Below are positions 15,674 through 23,248 of a stretch of 26,915 nucleotides of DNA, in pieces. The notes beneath the pieces are model-generated. The model was not told the origin of the DNA, did no database searches, and saw nothing but the letters and a program-made list of their open reading frames with translations. The stretch lies in NCBI GenBank assembly GCA_039028495.1, contig JBCCHY010000010.1, positions 1-26,915 on the forward strand, read 5' to 3'. How positions within the stretch are numbered: position 1 is the first letter of the stretch; each line of letters starts with the position of its first letter. The translations under genes were made by a program, and so were the position numbers. This stretch comes from JBCCHY01 sp039028495 (GTDB lineage: Bacteria > Patescibacteriota > Saccharimonadia > Saccharimonadales > VXPC01).

Positions 15674-16249
15674 ATGAGTAAAAAAAGCGAAATAATCACG
15701 CTCCCCCACCCTAGTCTGAGAACCGCATCCCGTAAAGTCGGCCTTATAGATCAGGAGATACTCGATGTTGTGGATACAATGATTACTCAGACACTTGCCT
15801 GGGAGCAGGCCCGTGAACATGAAGTTGCTGTAGCGCTCGCTGCGGTCCAAATCGACAAACCATGGAAAATAGTAGTTATCAGGGAAGATTTCGACGATAA
15901 AAGTAATCAAGAGTTTGTTGTACTGATAAATCCAGAGATCACTAAATATGGCGGTAAAGTAAATGAAGTCTACCAGGGCTGTCTAAGTGTCAAAGACTAC
16001 TATGTAAAGGTACCCAGACACAGCATGGTCAAAATCAAAGCATTAAATATCCATGGCCAGGAGATACGATTTAAAGCTGAGGGGTTCCTAGCTGAAGTTC
16101 TGCAGCATGAAGTAGACCACATAAAAGGCATAACCATAGTTGATCGGGCAACTGACGAAAAATCCTTCAAAAGACTTAATGGCCCGTCTGGCAAGCTTGA
16201 GAAAGTTGACTACGAAGAGATTATTGATGCCGGGATACTCGCTGACTAG
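15674..16249 (+). CDS. def: Peptide deformylase
   Basis: The enzyme removes the formyl group from the N-terminal methionine; fmt, the gene that adds it to tRNA, is next. The metal ligands are C103 (QGCLS, family EGCLS) and H145 and H149 with catalytic E146 (HEVDH). Motif I, usually GxGLAAxQ, reads AVALAAVQ at 52-59 with both glycines replaced by alanine. The 191-aa length is normal. The C-terminal 40 residues are charged and of no known role. Start ATG 15674. The protein probably remains active because all catalytic residues are kept. Confidence 0.95.
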   Translation: MSKKSEIITLPHPSLRTASRKVGLIDQEILDVVDTMITQTLAWEQAREHEVAVALAAVQIDKPWKIVVIREDFDDKSNQEFVVLINPEITKYGGKVNEVYQGCLSVKDYYVKVPRHSMVKIKALNIHGQEIRFKAEGFLAEVLQHEVDHIKGITIVDRATDEKSFKRLNGPSGKLEKVDYEEIIDAGILAD

Positions 16250-16250
16250 T

Positions 16251-17171
16251 ATGAGCAAAATTATTTTCTTTGGAAATGAGCAACTGAGTAGTACACGCAC
16301 TCCTTCTAAACTGCACATATTCAAGTCGCTCATAGATGCAGGCTATGAAATAGAGGCTCTGGTGATTAAAGATTCACCTCAGAAAAGTCGCAAGCCCCGC
16401 GTGCACCCTATCAGTGAGCTGGCAGCGGAGCACAACATACCTGTTATCAGGGCGCAAAGTAAGGCAGACCTTATGTCCTGCGTGCAGGAACTAGACGCAG
16501 AACTAGCAATACTTGTAGCATTTGGGATGATTATCCCCCAGAGTGTAATCGACCATTTCCCCTTAGGGATACTTAATATCCACCCTTCACTACTACCCGA
16601 GTACCGCGGCACGACACCCATTGAGACTGCTATTTTGGATGGTGTAGACAAAACGGGTGTCAGCCTAATACAGCTATCTGCGGAGATGGATGCTGGGCCA
16701 ATCTATGGTTTTGCAGAGTATGATCTCGACACCACCAAGGGTAAAGCTTTGATTACTGATGAGCTGGGTCAGGTTTCGGCCGGTCTATTGCTCTCTCTTC
16801 TTCCTGATGTTTTGAGCGGAGCCTTAAAACCCATGAACCAAGGCCAGTCGAGCGCAACCTATACCCCCATGCTGTCCAGAAACCTCAGCCTTCTAGACCC
16901 CCAAAAAGACGCATCTCGCCTAGAGAGAGAAGTTATCGCCTATGCAGACTGGCCTGGTAGTACGATTGTTTTTGAGGGAGACACCTTAACTGTGAAGAAT
17001 GCACGCGCCGTATCTGAAACGAAAACGGACTCAGTTGGTACCATTGAATACCTAAAAGAAACAGGCATTATTGCCCTGCACACTACTCAAGGATGGCTTG
17101 CAATTAATCAAGTCCAGCCGCAGGGCAAAGCTAGCATGAATGTAGACGACTACATTCGAGGCTTACGCTAG
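16251..17171 (+). CDS. fmt: Methionyl-tRNA formyltransferase
   Basis: Fmt formylates Met-tRNA-fMet using 10-formyl-tetrahydrofolate. The catalytic block NIHPSLLPEYRG is at 109-120 (N109, H111), and D147 lies in DAGPI. The C-terminal OB-like domain follows from about 205. 306 aa is close to the usual 310-320. ATG 16251 is one base after the def stop, so translation is probably coupled. An upstream TTG at 16140 would give 343 aa but overlaps def and is not part of the fold, so it is rejected. The TAG stop is in the CTAG shared with the convergent gene at 17168. Confidence 0.96.
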   Translation: MSKIIFFGNEQLSSTRTPSKLHIFKSLIDAGYEIEALVIKDSPQKSRKPRVHPISELAAEHNIPVIRAQSKADLMSCVQELDAELAILVAFGMIIPQSVIDHFPLGILNIHPSLLPEYRGTTPIETAILDGVDKTGVSLIQLSAEMDAGPIYGFAEYDLDTTKGKALITDELGQVSAGLLLSLLPDVLSGALKPMNQGQSSATYTPMLSRNLSLLDPQKDASRLEREVIAYADWPGSTIVFEGDTLTVKNARAVSETKTDSVGTIEYLKETGIIALHTTQGWLAINQVQPQGKASMNVDDYIRGLR

Positions 17172-17857
17172 CTAACCTCCGCCCACACACCTACATGATC
17201 GCTTTCTGAGTAAACCACGCCTGAGCTATGTATGTTGAGTCCGCGCACGTATATATCATCTGGGGACATACCCCTGCCAACAAGAAGTTTTTGCCACCAG
17301 TTATAATACTTGCGGTAGCCTGGAGCCGGGCTGGTAACCGGGCGAAGCCAGCGCCCTTTTTTCATAGCTGAGCTGAACCCGTGTTTTCTTAACATGCGCC
17401 GCTCTCTTTGCCAGGCAAGTGCATTGAAGTCTCCCATGATAATAACCTTTTCTTTACCTGCAATAGATCTCAAGACTTTCTGAATCTGATCAGAACGCAT
17501 CCTGCTACCGCGTAGGCTAAACGTTAGATGGAGACAAACTATAGTTACACCACCCACCTCAGCGAGTAATGCCGCCCGGTTGTCATAGCCAAGGTCGAGT
17601 ACACTGGGTCTACTTATCCTGCCCAGCAATCCTATCCTCTCAGTAGGACGATTGCTTCTAGCCCACAGTGGTTCTGACTCAGAAGGTAGACCCTCCTCAA
17701 TGATCGTAACCACTTTATCCTCAACTTCGGCCAGGCCAACTGCATCACACTTCAGTGAATCGACCTTACTTAATATAGGTGCTATTCGCTTTTGTTGGGA
17801 TGGTATGACCGGTTTATCGTAAGGATAGTAGAATACGTTCCAGAAGAGGACTTTCAT
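17168..17857 (-). CDS. Endonuclease/exonuclease/phosphatase-fold protein
   Basis: The 229-aa protein has the EEP (DNase I-like) set of motifs: N7 (FWNV), E44 (LAEVED), the CLHLTF strand, GDFN near 142, DDIYVRG and the final SDHVGVW. These enzymes are metal-dependent phosphodiesterases acting on nucleic acids, phospholipid heads or inositol phosphates; the substrate here cannot be told. There is no signal peptide, so it is likely cytoplasmic. It starts 18 bp after the DUF5663-like gene and probably shares its transcript. Its stop TAG overlaps the fmt stop TAG on the other strand. Confidence 0.88.
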   Translation of the reverse strand: MKVLFWNVFYYPYDKPVIPSQQKRIAPILSKVDSLKCDAVGLAEVEDKVVTIIEEGLPSESEPLWARSNRPTERIGLLGRISRPSVLDLGYDNRAALLAEVGGVTIVCLHLTFSLRGSRMRSDQIQKVLRSIAGKEKVIIMGDFNALAWQRERRMLRKHGFSSAMKKGRWLRPVTSPAPGYRKYYNWWQKLLVGRGMSPDDIYVRGLNIHSSGVVYSESDHVGVWAEVS

Positions 17858-17875
17858 ACTACCGTGATATCGCCT

Positions 17876-18580
17876 TTACGCGTCTTTTGGTTCGTTATCC
17901 GTTGATTGAGCAGTAGTATCATCGGCTGAATTGTCTGCAGTCTCAAGAGGCTGACTGGTGGGGGCTGTTTGAGTACTATCCTCAACTGGTTGAAGTGGTG
18001 CTGCAGCTGGTGGCTGAGGCTGGGGCGCGGTAGTTGGCGATGGCTGAGATGCTGGTCCAGGAGCTGAAGGTGATGGTTGCTGCGGGGCTGGGGCATAACC
18101 GGGTTGCGGTGGGTATGCTGGCTGAGGGGCGGCGTAGCCAGGTTGTGGAGGCTGAGCATAGGCAGGCTGTGGTGGGTATGCGCCTGGGGCTGGGGCATAA
18201 CCGGGTTGCGGTGGGTATGCTGGCTGAGGAGGATACCCAACAGTTGGAGGCTGCGGATTAGCGGCCGCGGCTTGGGCTTGGGCTACTATCTGCGGGGCAT
18301 TGCCTTTGATTTCCTCTTTTAGTTTATTAAGCTCTTCTGCGACAACATCCTTGTAGTTTGGGAGATTGGTTTCAAGCCATTTCAGTGCACCCTGCTCGTC
18401 CTTTTTTTCAATAAAACTTTCGAACTCTTGCAGCTGGGCATCTGACATTTGTTCAGCCAAGCGCATTCCGACACGTAGTTCTAGTGTCTCGTATATATGC
18501 TGGAGCATCGGGTTTTTATCCTGAGGGGGCAAAGCTCCGAGGCCAATCTCCTGCAAGAAATTATCGTCTAGTTTAAACAT
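17876..18580 (-). CDS. DUF5663-like protein with proline-rich repeat tail
   Basis: The first 95 residues form a charged helical domain (LDDNFLQEIGLGALP, then ELRVGMRLAEQMSDAQLQEFE and ending LNKLKEEI) of a type I associate with DUF5663 in CPR genomes. From about residue 105 it is low complexity: repeats of YPPQPGYAPAP and YPPQPAY, then a Pro/Gln/Ser/Thr-rich acidic end. There is no signal peptide or membrane segment. The repeat DNA has two identical 44-bp copies 102 bp apart (18084-18127 and 18186-18229). ATG 18580 has GGTGGAG 5 nt upstream. It follows infB by 37 bp. Function unknown; such tails often act as flexible or multivalent linkers. Confidence 0.85.
   Translation of the reverse strand: MFKLDDNFLQEIGLGALPPQDKNPMLQHIYETLELRVGMRLAEQMSDAQLQEFESFIEKKDEQGALKWLETNLPNYKDVVAEELNKLKEEIKGNAPQIVAQAQAAAANPQPPTVGYPPQPAYPPQPGYAPAPGAYPPQPAYAQPPQPGYAAPQPAYPPQPGYAPAPQQPSPSAPGPASQPSPTTAPQPQPPAAAPLQPVEDSTQTAPTSQPLETADNSADDTTAQSTDNEPKDA
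18084..18229. repeat. Two identical 44-bp direct repeats in the proline-rich region
   Basis: The segments 18084-18127 and 18186-18229 are the same base for base, 102 bp (34 codons) apart and in frame. Identity at silent positions points to recent duplication or slippage. Confidence 0.85.
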
Positions 18581-18617
18581 GTGTCTCCACCCTGATTAAG
18601 TTCTGCGATTAATATTA

Positions 18618-20372
18618 TCATAAAGATCTCTCAATTGTCTCGACTCGATATAGCTCCAGACGATCACCTTCCTCGAGAGTAAGCTTGCTCTCAGTTACGA
18701 GAGTCAGGCCACACATCTCCCCCTCTAAAACTTCGTGGGTATCTGTTGGGCCTTTTTTGAGATTACCGACCTCAGCCTCGGCAATCTGTTTTTTATCCCT
18801 AGTCACACGTGCTTTTGCGGGCAGAGTCAGCTTACCTTTAAGCAGCTCCCCGCCGCAGATTACTTCCGTCTTTGTGGTATTAAATATGCCCTTTATCTTT
18901 AGAGTACCGAGCTCTGTTGTGATATCTTCTGGGCTCAATAGGTCTTCGAGTTTTGCTTTTATGTCATCAATTAGCTCATATATGACTGTATAGGATTTAA
19001 TTTCAACGTCATGCTGCGTGGCAAGCCTTATGGTCTGTGCAGGTACAGAAACGTTGAAGCAATAGATTGTCGCTCCAGCAGCAGCTGCGGTACGAATATC
19101 ACTCTCGCCTACAGCACCAATACCTGATCCTACTATCCTGGTTGATACTTCATTGGTATCTATGCCTTTAACGCTATCACTCACAGATGTCAGCGAGCCC
19201 TGGACATCAGCTTTTAGTAGTATGTTGAGCTCGTCCACCGATGTCCTCTTGCTAATGATCCTAAGCATCTCCGTACTCGTCATACCACTTGATCTCGCGC
19301 CTTGTGAGTTACTATAGCTACTCGCAAGCTTCTTGGCTTCTTTTTCAGATCCTACGACATGAAAATCATCTCCAAACTCCGGCAATGACTTGAGGCCACT
19401 TATGGTAACAGGCGTTGATGCGGTAGCCTGCTGAACTTCTGCGCCGTTAGAATCCTTTAGTACTCGAGCCTTACCGTATGAACTGCCTGCTACTAGAAAA
19501 TCGCCTCTACTTAAAACTCCGTCATTAACTAGAGCAACCGCAACAGGGCCGAGGCCTTTTTGCATATGAGCTTCTATGATGAGACCTGCAGCTGGGCCAC
19601 GGGTATCTGCTTTGAGCTCTTCAACATCAGACACAAGCAGTATCATGTCGATCAGCTCGTCTATTCCCTCTCCTGTTTTTGCAGAGACCGGCATGACCGT
19701 TGTCTGGCCACCCCAATCTTCGGGTAGAAGCTCCTGCTCTGCTAAGCCCTGCTTGACGCGGTTTAAGTCCGCTGCGTCCTTGTCCATTTTGTTGGCGGCG
19801 ATAATGAGTTTTACGCCGGCTTTGTTGGCAAATCTAATTGCCTCAATGGTCTGCGGTTTGATGCCGTCGTCAGCTGCTACTACAATCACGACCACATCTG
19901 TAAGAGCAGCTCCGTGCTCTCTGATAGCCGCAAATGCTTCATGACCCGGCGTGTCTAGAAATGTAACGAGCCTATTTTTGTGTTCGATTTGATATGCCGA
20001 TATATGCTGGGTAATGCCGCCTGCTTCGCCGTCAGCAACTTTACTGTCTCTAATTTTATCCAGGAGGCTTGTTTTGCCGTGATCGACATGACCCATAATT
20101 GCAACCACTGGAGGCCGATCGGCGAGTACTGCACCCTCCCTATCCTCGTCTTTTTTAGGAACAGGGACATCCTGCTCCTTTTGCTTGAGTTCAACATCAA
20201 TACCAAGCTCGGAGATAAGAATAGAAGCAGTGTCATAATCTATCTTTTCATTAAGCGTAATCATGATGCCGTTCTTGAACAGCTCTGAGACAAGGCTAGC
20301 AGCAGGAAGCTCTAACTGCTCAGCTAGGGTGCTGACAGTGATTGATTGATCTATTTCGATTATCCGCGACAT
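18618..20372 (-). CDS. infB: Translation initiation factor IF-2
   Basis: IF-2 is the GTPase that brings fMet-tRNA to the 30S subunit and promotes joining. The 584-aa form has a very short N-terminus: one IF2_N-like helical domain (residues 1-60), then G1 GHVDHGKT at 94-101, G3 DTPGHE, G4 NKMD and G5 SAK, followed by domains II, III and IV; the C-terminal domain binds fMet. The long N-terminal extension of E. coli IF-2 is absent. ATG 20372 has AAAGGAG 11 nt upstream. It follows rpsA by 32 bp; nusA and rbfA, the usual neighbours, are not here. Confidence 0.97.
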   Translation of the reverse strand: MSRIIEIDQSITVSTLAEQLELPAASLVSELFKNGIMITLNEKIDYDTASILISELGIDVELKQKEQDVPVPKKDEDREGAVLADRPPVVAIMGHVDHGKTSLLDKIRDSKVADGEAGGITQHISAYQIEHKNRLVTFLDTPGHEAFAAIREHGAALTDVVVIVVAADDGIKPQTIEAIRFANKAGVKLIIAANKMDKDAADLNRVKQGLAEQELLPEDWGGQTTVMPVSAKTGEGIDELIDMILLVSDVEELKADTRGPAAGLIIEAHMQKGLGPVAVALVNDGVLSRGDFLVAGSSYGKARVLKDSNGAEVQQATASTPVTISGLKSLPEFGDDFHVVGSEKEAKKLASSYSNSQGARSSGMTSTEMLRIISKRTSVDELNILLKADVQGSLTSVSDSVKGIDTNEVSTRIVGSGIGAVGESDIRTAAAAGATIYCFNVSVPAQTIRLATQHDVEIKSYTVIYELIDDIKAKLEDLLSPEDITTELGTLKIKGIFNTTKTEVICGGELLKGKLTLPAKARVTRDKKQIAEAEVGNLKKGPTDTHEVLEGEMCGLTLVTESKLTLEEGDRLELYRVETIERSL

Positions 20373-20404
20373 AGCTGTCAGCTCCTTTTGTATTTAACTG
20401 CGTG

Positions 20405-21460
20405 TTATTTCATGCTAAGAGCGATCTTGCGACCATCTTTATCTACATCTAGCACAGTGAATTCTTTTGTCTCACCCAGCTTGAATACCTTCTCAGGGTC
20501 AGCTTGCTCGTCTGCCTCTGCCATTTCAGAAATATGCACGAGCGCTTCTACTGATGGGCTAATCTGGACAAATGCACCGAACGGGGTAATCCTAGTGACT
20601 GAGCCTTTGACCGTGGTGCCTTTGGGAAGTTTCTCAACTTCTTGTAGCCAAGGATCATCAGATAGTTGTTTGATCGAGAGTGATAGTCGCTCTTTATCGA
20701 TCGCGACGATCTTTGCTTCGACCTCTTCGCCAACCTTGATGTGATTACGTGGATCCTCTATGCGCTCCCAGGATATTTCGGAAATGTGGATGAGCCCTTC
20801 GATGCCACCTACATTCACAAACGCACCAAAATCGATCACTCCCGTGACAACGCCTTTGACCGTATCACCTTCTTTTAGCTCTGCGAATCTTTTGGCTACA
20901 TCCTCTTTGAGCGCTTCTTTCTCAGAGAAAATAAGTTTATTCTCTTTTTTATTTGCATCTAGTATACGAACTCTTAGTTCTTTGCCAACTACGCCATGCA
21001 GTTTCTGAAGTATCTCATCTTTATCAGCACTTGATACTCTGGGGTAGTTATCGGCTGACAGCTGAGACACCGGCAAGAATCCTCTAACGCCGTCCAGTTC
21101 GACAAGCAGGCCTCCTCTATTGGCGTCATAAGGTTTAACTGTAACTGTCTCACCATCCTCGAACATCTTTACGATGTCTTCCCATCCTTTGTCTTTGGCG
21201 GCACGCCTTAGAGATAATAGGGCGTGACCCTGCTTCGTCTCTGGATCGATTACACTAGCCGTAACCGTGTCTCCTTCTTTTGTAGTAGTTCCGTAGCCGA
21301 GCTCTTTTCGTGAAACTACACCAACCCCCCTCGCTCCGATATCTACCCAGACCTCGTGCTTATGCACAGACAGTACAACGCCCTCAACGACATCACCATT
21401 CTGCAAACGAGCTATGTCTGCATCTTTGAGTAGATCGTCCATAGTTATTTTTTTTGACAT
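20405..21460 (-). CDS. rpsA: 30S ribosomal protein bS1 (four S1 domains)
   Basis: The 351-aa protein is built of four S1 RNA-binding domains, near residues 18-85, 105-170, 195-262 and 278-348. The third and fourth are the best conserved (GVVTGVIDFGAFVNVGGIEG, and GSVTRITPFGAFVQISP), ending LVHIS. E. coli S1 has six; four is common in other phyla. It helps the ribosome bind mRNA, which matters here because several genes lack a Shine-Dalgarno sequence. A promoter TTTACA, 17 bp, TACAAT lies at 21536-21564, giving a leader of about 70 nt. AAGGGAG is about 12 nt before ATG 21460, somewhat far. Confidence 0.95.
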   Translation of the reverse strand: MSKKITMDDLLKDADIARLQNGDVVEGVVLSVHKHEVWVDIGARGVGVVSRKELGYGTTTKEGDTVTASVIDPETKQGHALLSLRRAAKDKGWEDIVKMFEDGETVTVKPYDANRGGLLVELDGVRGFLPVSQLSADNYPRVSSADKDEILQKLHGVVGKELRVRILDANKKENKLIFSEKEALKEDVAKRFAELKEGDTVKGVVTGVIDFGAFVNVGGIEGLIHISEISWERIEDPRNHIKVGEEVEAKIVAIDKERLSLSIKQLSDDPWLQEVEKLPKGTTVKGSVTRITPFGAFVQISPSVEALVHISEMAEADEQADPEKVFKLGETKEFTVLDVDKDGRKIALSMK

Positions 21461-21535
21461 GTTTTAAACAAACTCCCTTTCAAGTATTTCTGAACTCGCA
21501 CTAAATTGATTAGTTAATATTTCAGATTACACACT

Positions 21536-21564
21536 ATTGTACTCCAGGGGTCACAATCTGTAAA
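21536..21564 (-). promoter_or_regulatory. Promoter of the rpsA-infB operon
   Basis: TTTACA (21559-21564), 17-bp spacer and TACAAT (21536-21541) on the minus strand. It would drive rpsA, infB, the DUF5663-like gene and the EEP gene. Confidence 0.6.
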
Positions 21565-21629
21565 CCCAAGACTCGTCTATCAAGACATGGCTTCCATCTT
21601 TCGAGCTTTCTATATATGCTATTTGGTAG

Positions 21630-22439
21630 ATGAAAACATGCGTTGATATCGGAGGGACAAAAGTGCTCGTCGCCCAGGTGGACGATGAGGGTAAAATCGT
21701 CTACTCGAAAAAGGAACCAACACCTAAAGACTACTCTGATTTCATGGAGCTGCTTGGGAAAATGCTAGACAAGCTAACCCTCGATGATTCAGTAGTGGTA
21801 GTTGGGGCTCCTGGCAAGATAAATCGTGAAAAGGGTGAGGTCATAAAGTTTGGTAACCTGCCCTGGGAAAACGCCCCTATTAAAGCAGACCTGAAAAAAA
21901 TAACTGGCAAACGAGTTATCCTAGAGAACGACGCTAATCTAGCAGCCCTAGGCGAACACTGGTCGCTGAGTGAAAAGCCAGAACAAAGTCTATACATTAC
22001 AGTTAGCACCGGCATAGGGACAGGTGTCGTGACCGAGGGGGTACTTGACCCTCACCATATTGATAGCGAAGGCGGCGAAATGCTAATTGAGCATAACGGC
22101 AAGCTTGATACCTGGGAGCATATCGCGTCTGGCAAAGCAATCGTCGAAAAATACGGCGTGCGGGCTTCCGAGCTAGACAGCGAAACAGCCTGGCATGACG
22201 TCTGTCATGTTCTAGCGATTGGCATCATCAATCTACTAACTGTTCTTGAGCCCGGGATCATCATAATCGGCGGCGGGGTTGGTTCACATTTTACAAAATT
22301 TGAGCACACCCTGCTTCAGCAGCTCGACGAACTAAAGCCACCCCTAGTTGACATCCCGCCCATAGTTCAAGCGAGTAGACCCGAGGAAGCAGTAATTCTA
22401 GGGTGCTATAGGCTTTCACTGCAGTCAGAAGGAACATGA
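21630..22439 (+). CDS. ROK-family sugar kinase (glucokinase-like)
   Basis: ROK kinases phosphorylate hexoses with ATP. The 269-aa protein has the N-terminal phosphate loop DIGGTK at 6-11, the sugar-binding ENDANLAALGE block, the STGIGTG second phosphate loop and the GGGVG adenosine motif near the end. The usual ROK zinc site (CxCGxxGCxE) is absent; that region reads GEMLIEHNGKLDTWEHIASG. The sugar therefore cannot be assigned with certainty; glucose is the most likely. ATG 21630 has no strong ribosome-binding site, with TATGCT 9 nt upstream. Its TGA stop overlaps the ATG of the next gene. Confidence 0.88.
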   Translation: MKTCVDIGGTKVLVAQVDDEGKIVYSKKEPTPKDYSDFMELLGKMLDKLTLDDSVVVVGAPGKINREKGEVIKFGNLPWENAPIKADLKKITGKRVILENDANLAALGEHWSLSEKPEQSLYITVSTGIGTGVVTEGVLDPHHIDSEGGEMLIEHNGKLDTWEHIASGKAIVEKYGVRASELDSETAWHDVCHVLAIGIINLLTVLEPGIIIIGGGVGSHFTKFEHTLLQQLDELKPPLVDIPPIVQASRPEEAVILGCYRLSLQSEGT

Positions 22440-22885
22440 GCAGCTTCGATCAGATCATTGCAGATTCGCCTGAGATTATTTTCACGGAAGGCGACAACTT
22501 TGTGTGGTCACCAGAAATCAATACTATCTACTACCCAAAAAATGACAGAACCTGCATGTCCTTACTCCATGAAATAGGTCATGCAAAACTTGCCCATAAG
22601 TCATATCAGCTGGACATACAGCTTGTGAAAATGGAGGCTGATGCCTGGCAAATAGCGAGTGAACTGGCTCCAAAATACGATATAGACATACCTACAGAGC
22701 ACGTTGAAAACTGCATGGACACCTACCGTGACTGGCTTCTGTCTAGGGCCAGGTGTCCGGAGTGTGAGATAGCCGGGATTCAGTCAGCTGTTTCGCTGCT
22801 ATACACGTGCATCAACTGTGCCAAAAAGTGGAAAGTACCCATGGAAACTCAATGTATCGTCAGGAGACGCGTGGTTGAAGCTTAG
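22436..22885 (+). CDS. HExxH zinc peptidase with C-terminal zinc ribbon (ImmA/IrrE-like)
   Basis: The 149-aa protein has HEIGH at 45-49 and a downstream glutamate in MEADAW (E67), the ImmA/IrrE gluzincin-like arrangement. The last third holds a zinc ribbon with C107, C110, C125 and C128 (CPEC, CINC). ImmA-type peptidases cleave regulators, usually those of mobile elements or stress; no such regulator is adjacent. It overlaps the ROK gene by 4 bp (ATGA), so translation is coupled. It ends 1 bp before the convergent KGG gene. Confidence 0.8.
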   Translation: MSSFDQIIADSPEIIFTEGDNFVWSPEINTIYYPKNDRTCMSLLHEIGHAKLAHKSYQLDIQLVKMEADAWQIASELAPKYDIDIPTEHVENCMDTYRDWLLSRARCPECEIAGIQSAVSLLYTCINCAKKWKVPMETQCIVRRRVVEA

Positions 22886-22886
22886 A

Positions 22887-23135
22887 CTATGAAGCTACTG
22901 AATCAGCGTGTTGCTTCTTGGCTTTTGTCCGTCTACTGATACGACCACCACGAGCACCTGCAAGTTTCGCGCGCTCACGGCCTGTTAGGCCATCTTTGCC
23001 AACCTTGTTGCTTGCAAAGCCACCCTTTTTAGACTTCATGCCACCTAGCTTGCCGATCCTTTGATAAAAATCAGAACCATGTCTTTTCTTGTTTGTATCT
23101 CTTGCTAATCGTCCACCTGCGTGACTTCCGGCCAT
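22887..23135 (-). CDS. KGG-motif stress-induced protein
   Basis: An 82-aa, very basic and Gly-rich protein with two KGG-type repeats: KLGGMKSKKGGFASNK and AKLAGARGGRISRR, plus RHGSDFYQRIG. This is the GsiB/Con-10-like family, tied to general stress or desiccation in other bacteria; the biochemical role is unknown. There is no membrane segment. ATG 23135 has AAGGAGA 6 nt upstream, and a consensus promoter lies at 23214-23242, which suggests strong expression. Confidence 0.9.
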   Translation of the reverse strand: MAGSHAGGRLARDTNKKRHGSDFYQRIGKLGGMKSKKGGFASNKVGKDGLTGRERAKLAGARGGRISRRTKAKKQHADSVAS

Positions 23136-23157
23136 GCCATTCTCCTTAAAAGCAAAA

Positions 23158-23182
23158 GGGCCTACCCGCTATAGGTAAACCC
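23158..23182 (-). promoter_or_regulatory. Leader hairpin of the KGG gene
   Basis: In the minus-strand RNA a 9-bp stem (23174-23182 with 23158-23166) forms with two G-U pairs and a 7-nt loop, ending shortly before the Shine-Dalgarno sequence and followed by TTTTGCTTTT. It could be an attenuator or a translation-control hairpin. On the plus strand the two G-U pairs become C-A mismatches, so it is a weaker terminator there despite the T-run at 23183-23190. Confidence 0.5.
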
Positions 23183-23213
23183 TCTTTTTTGCACATTAAT
23201 TTTAACCATTAGT

Positions 23214-23242
23214 ATATTACTATAGACTAGTGCTTATGTCAA
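23214..23242 (-). promoter_or_regulatory. Promoter of the KGG gene
   Basis: A perfect TTGACA (23237-23242), a 17-bp spacer and TAATAT (23214-23219) on the minus strand; transcription would start near 23207. Confidence 0.7.
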
Positions 23243-23248
23243 TAAAGT

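Noticed and set aside
16140..16250. N-terminal extension of Fmt from TTG 16140
   Set aside because: It overlaps the end of def in another frame, and the Fmt fold starts at ATG 16251.
17950..18322. Glycine/tryptophan-rich and histidine-rich frames over the proline-rich gene
   Set aside because: Frames read from the repeat DNA in the wrong frame or strand; the DUF5663-like frame has the start signal and conserved domain.
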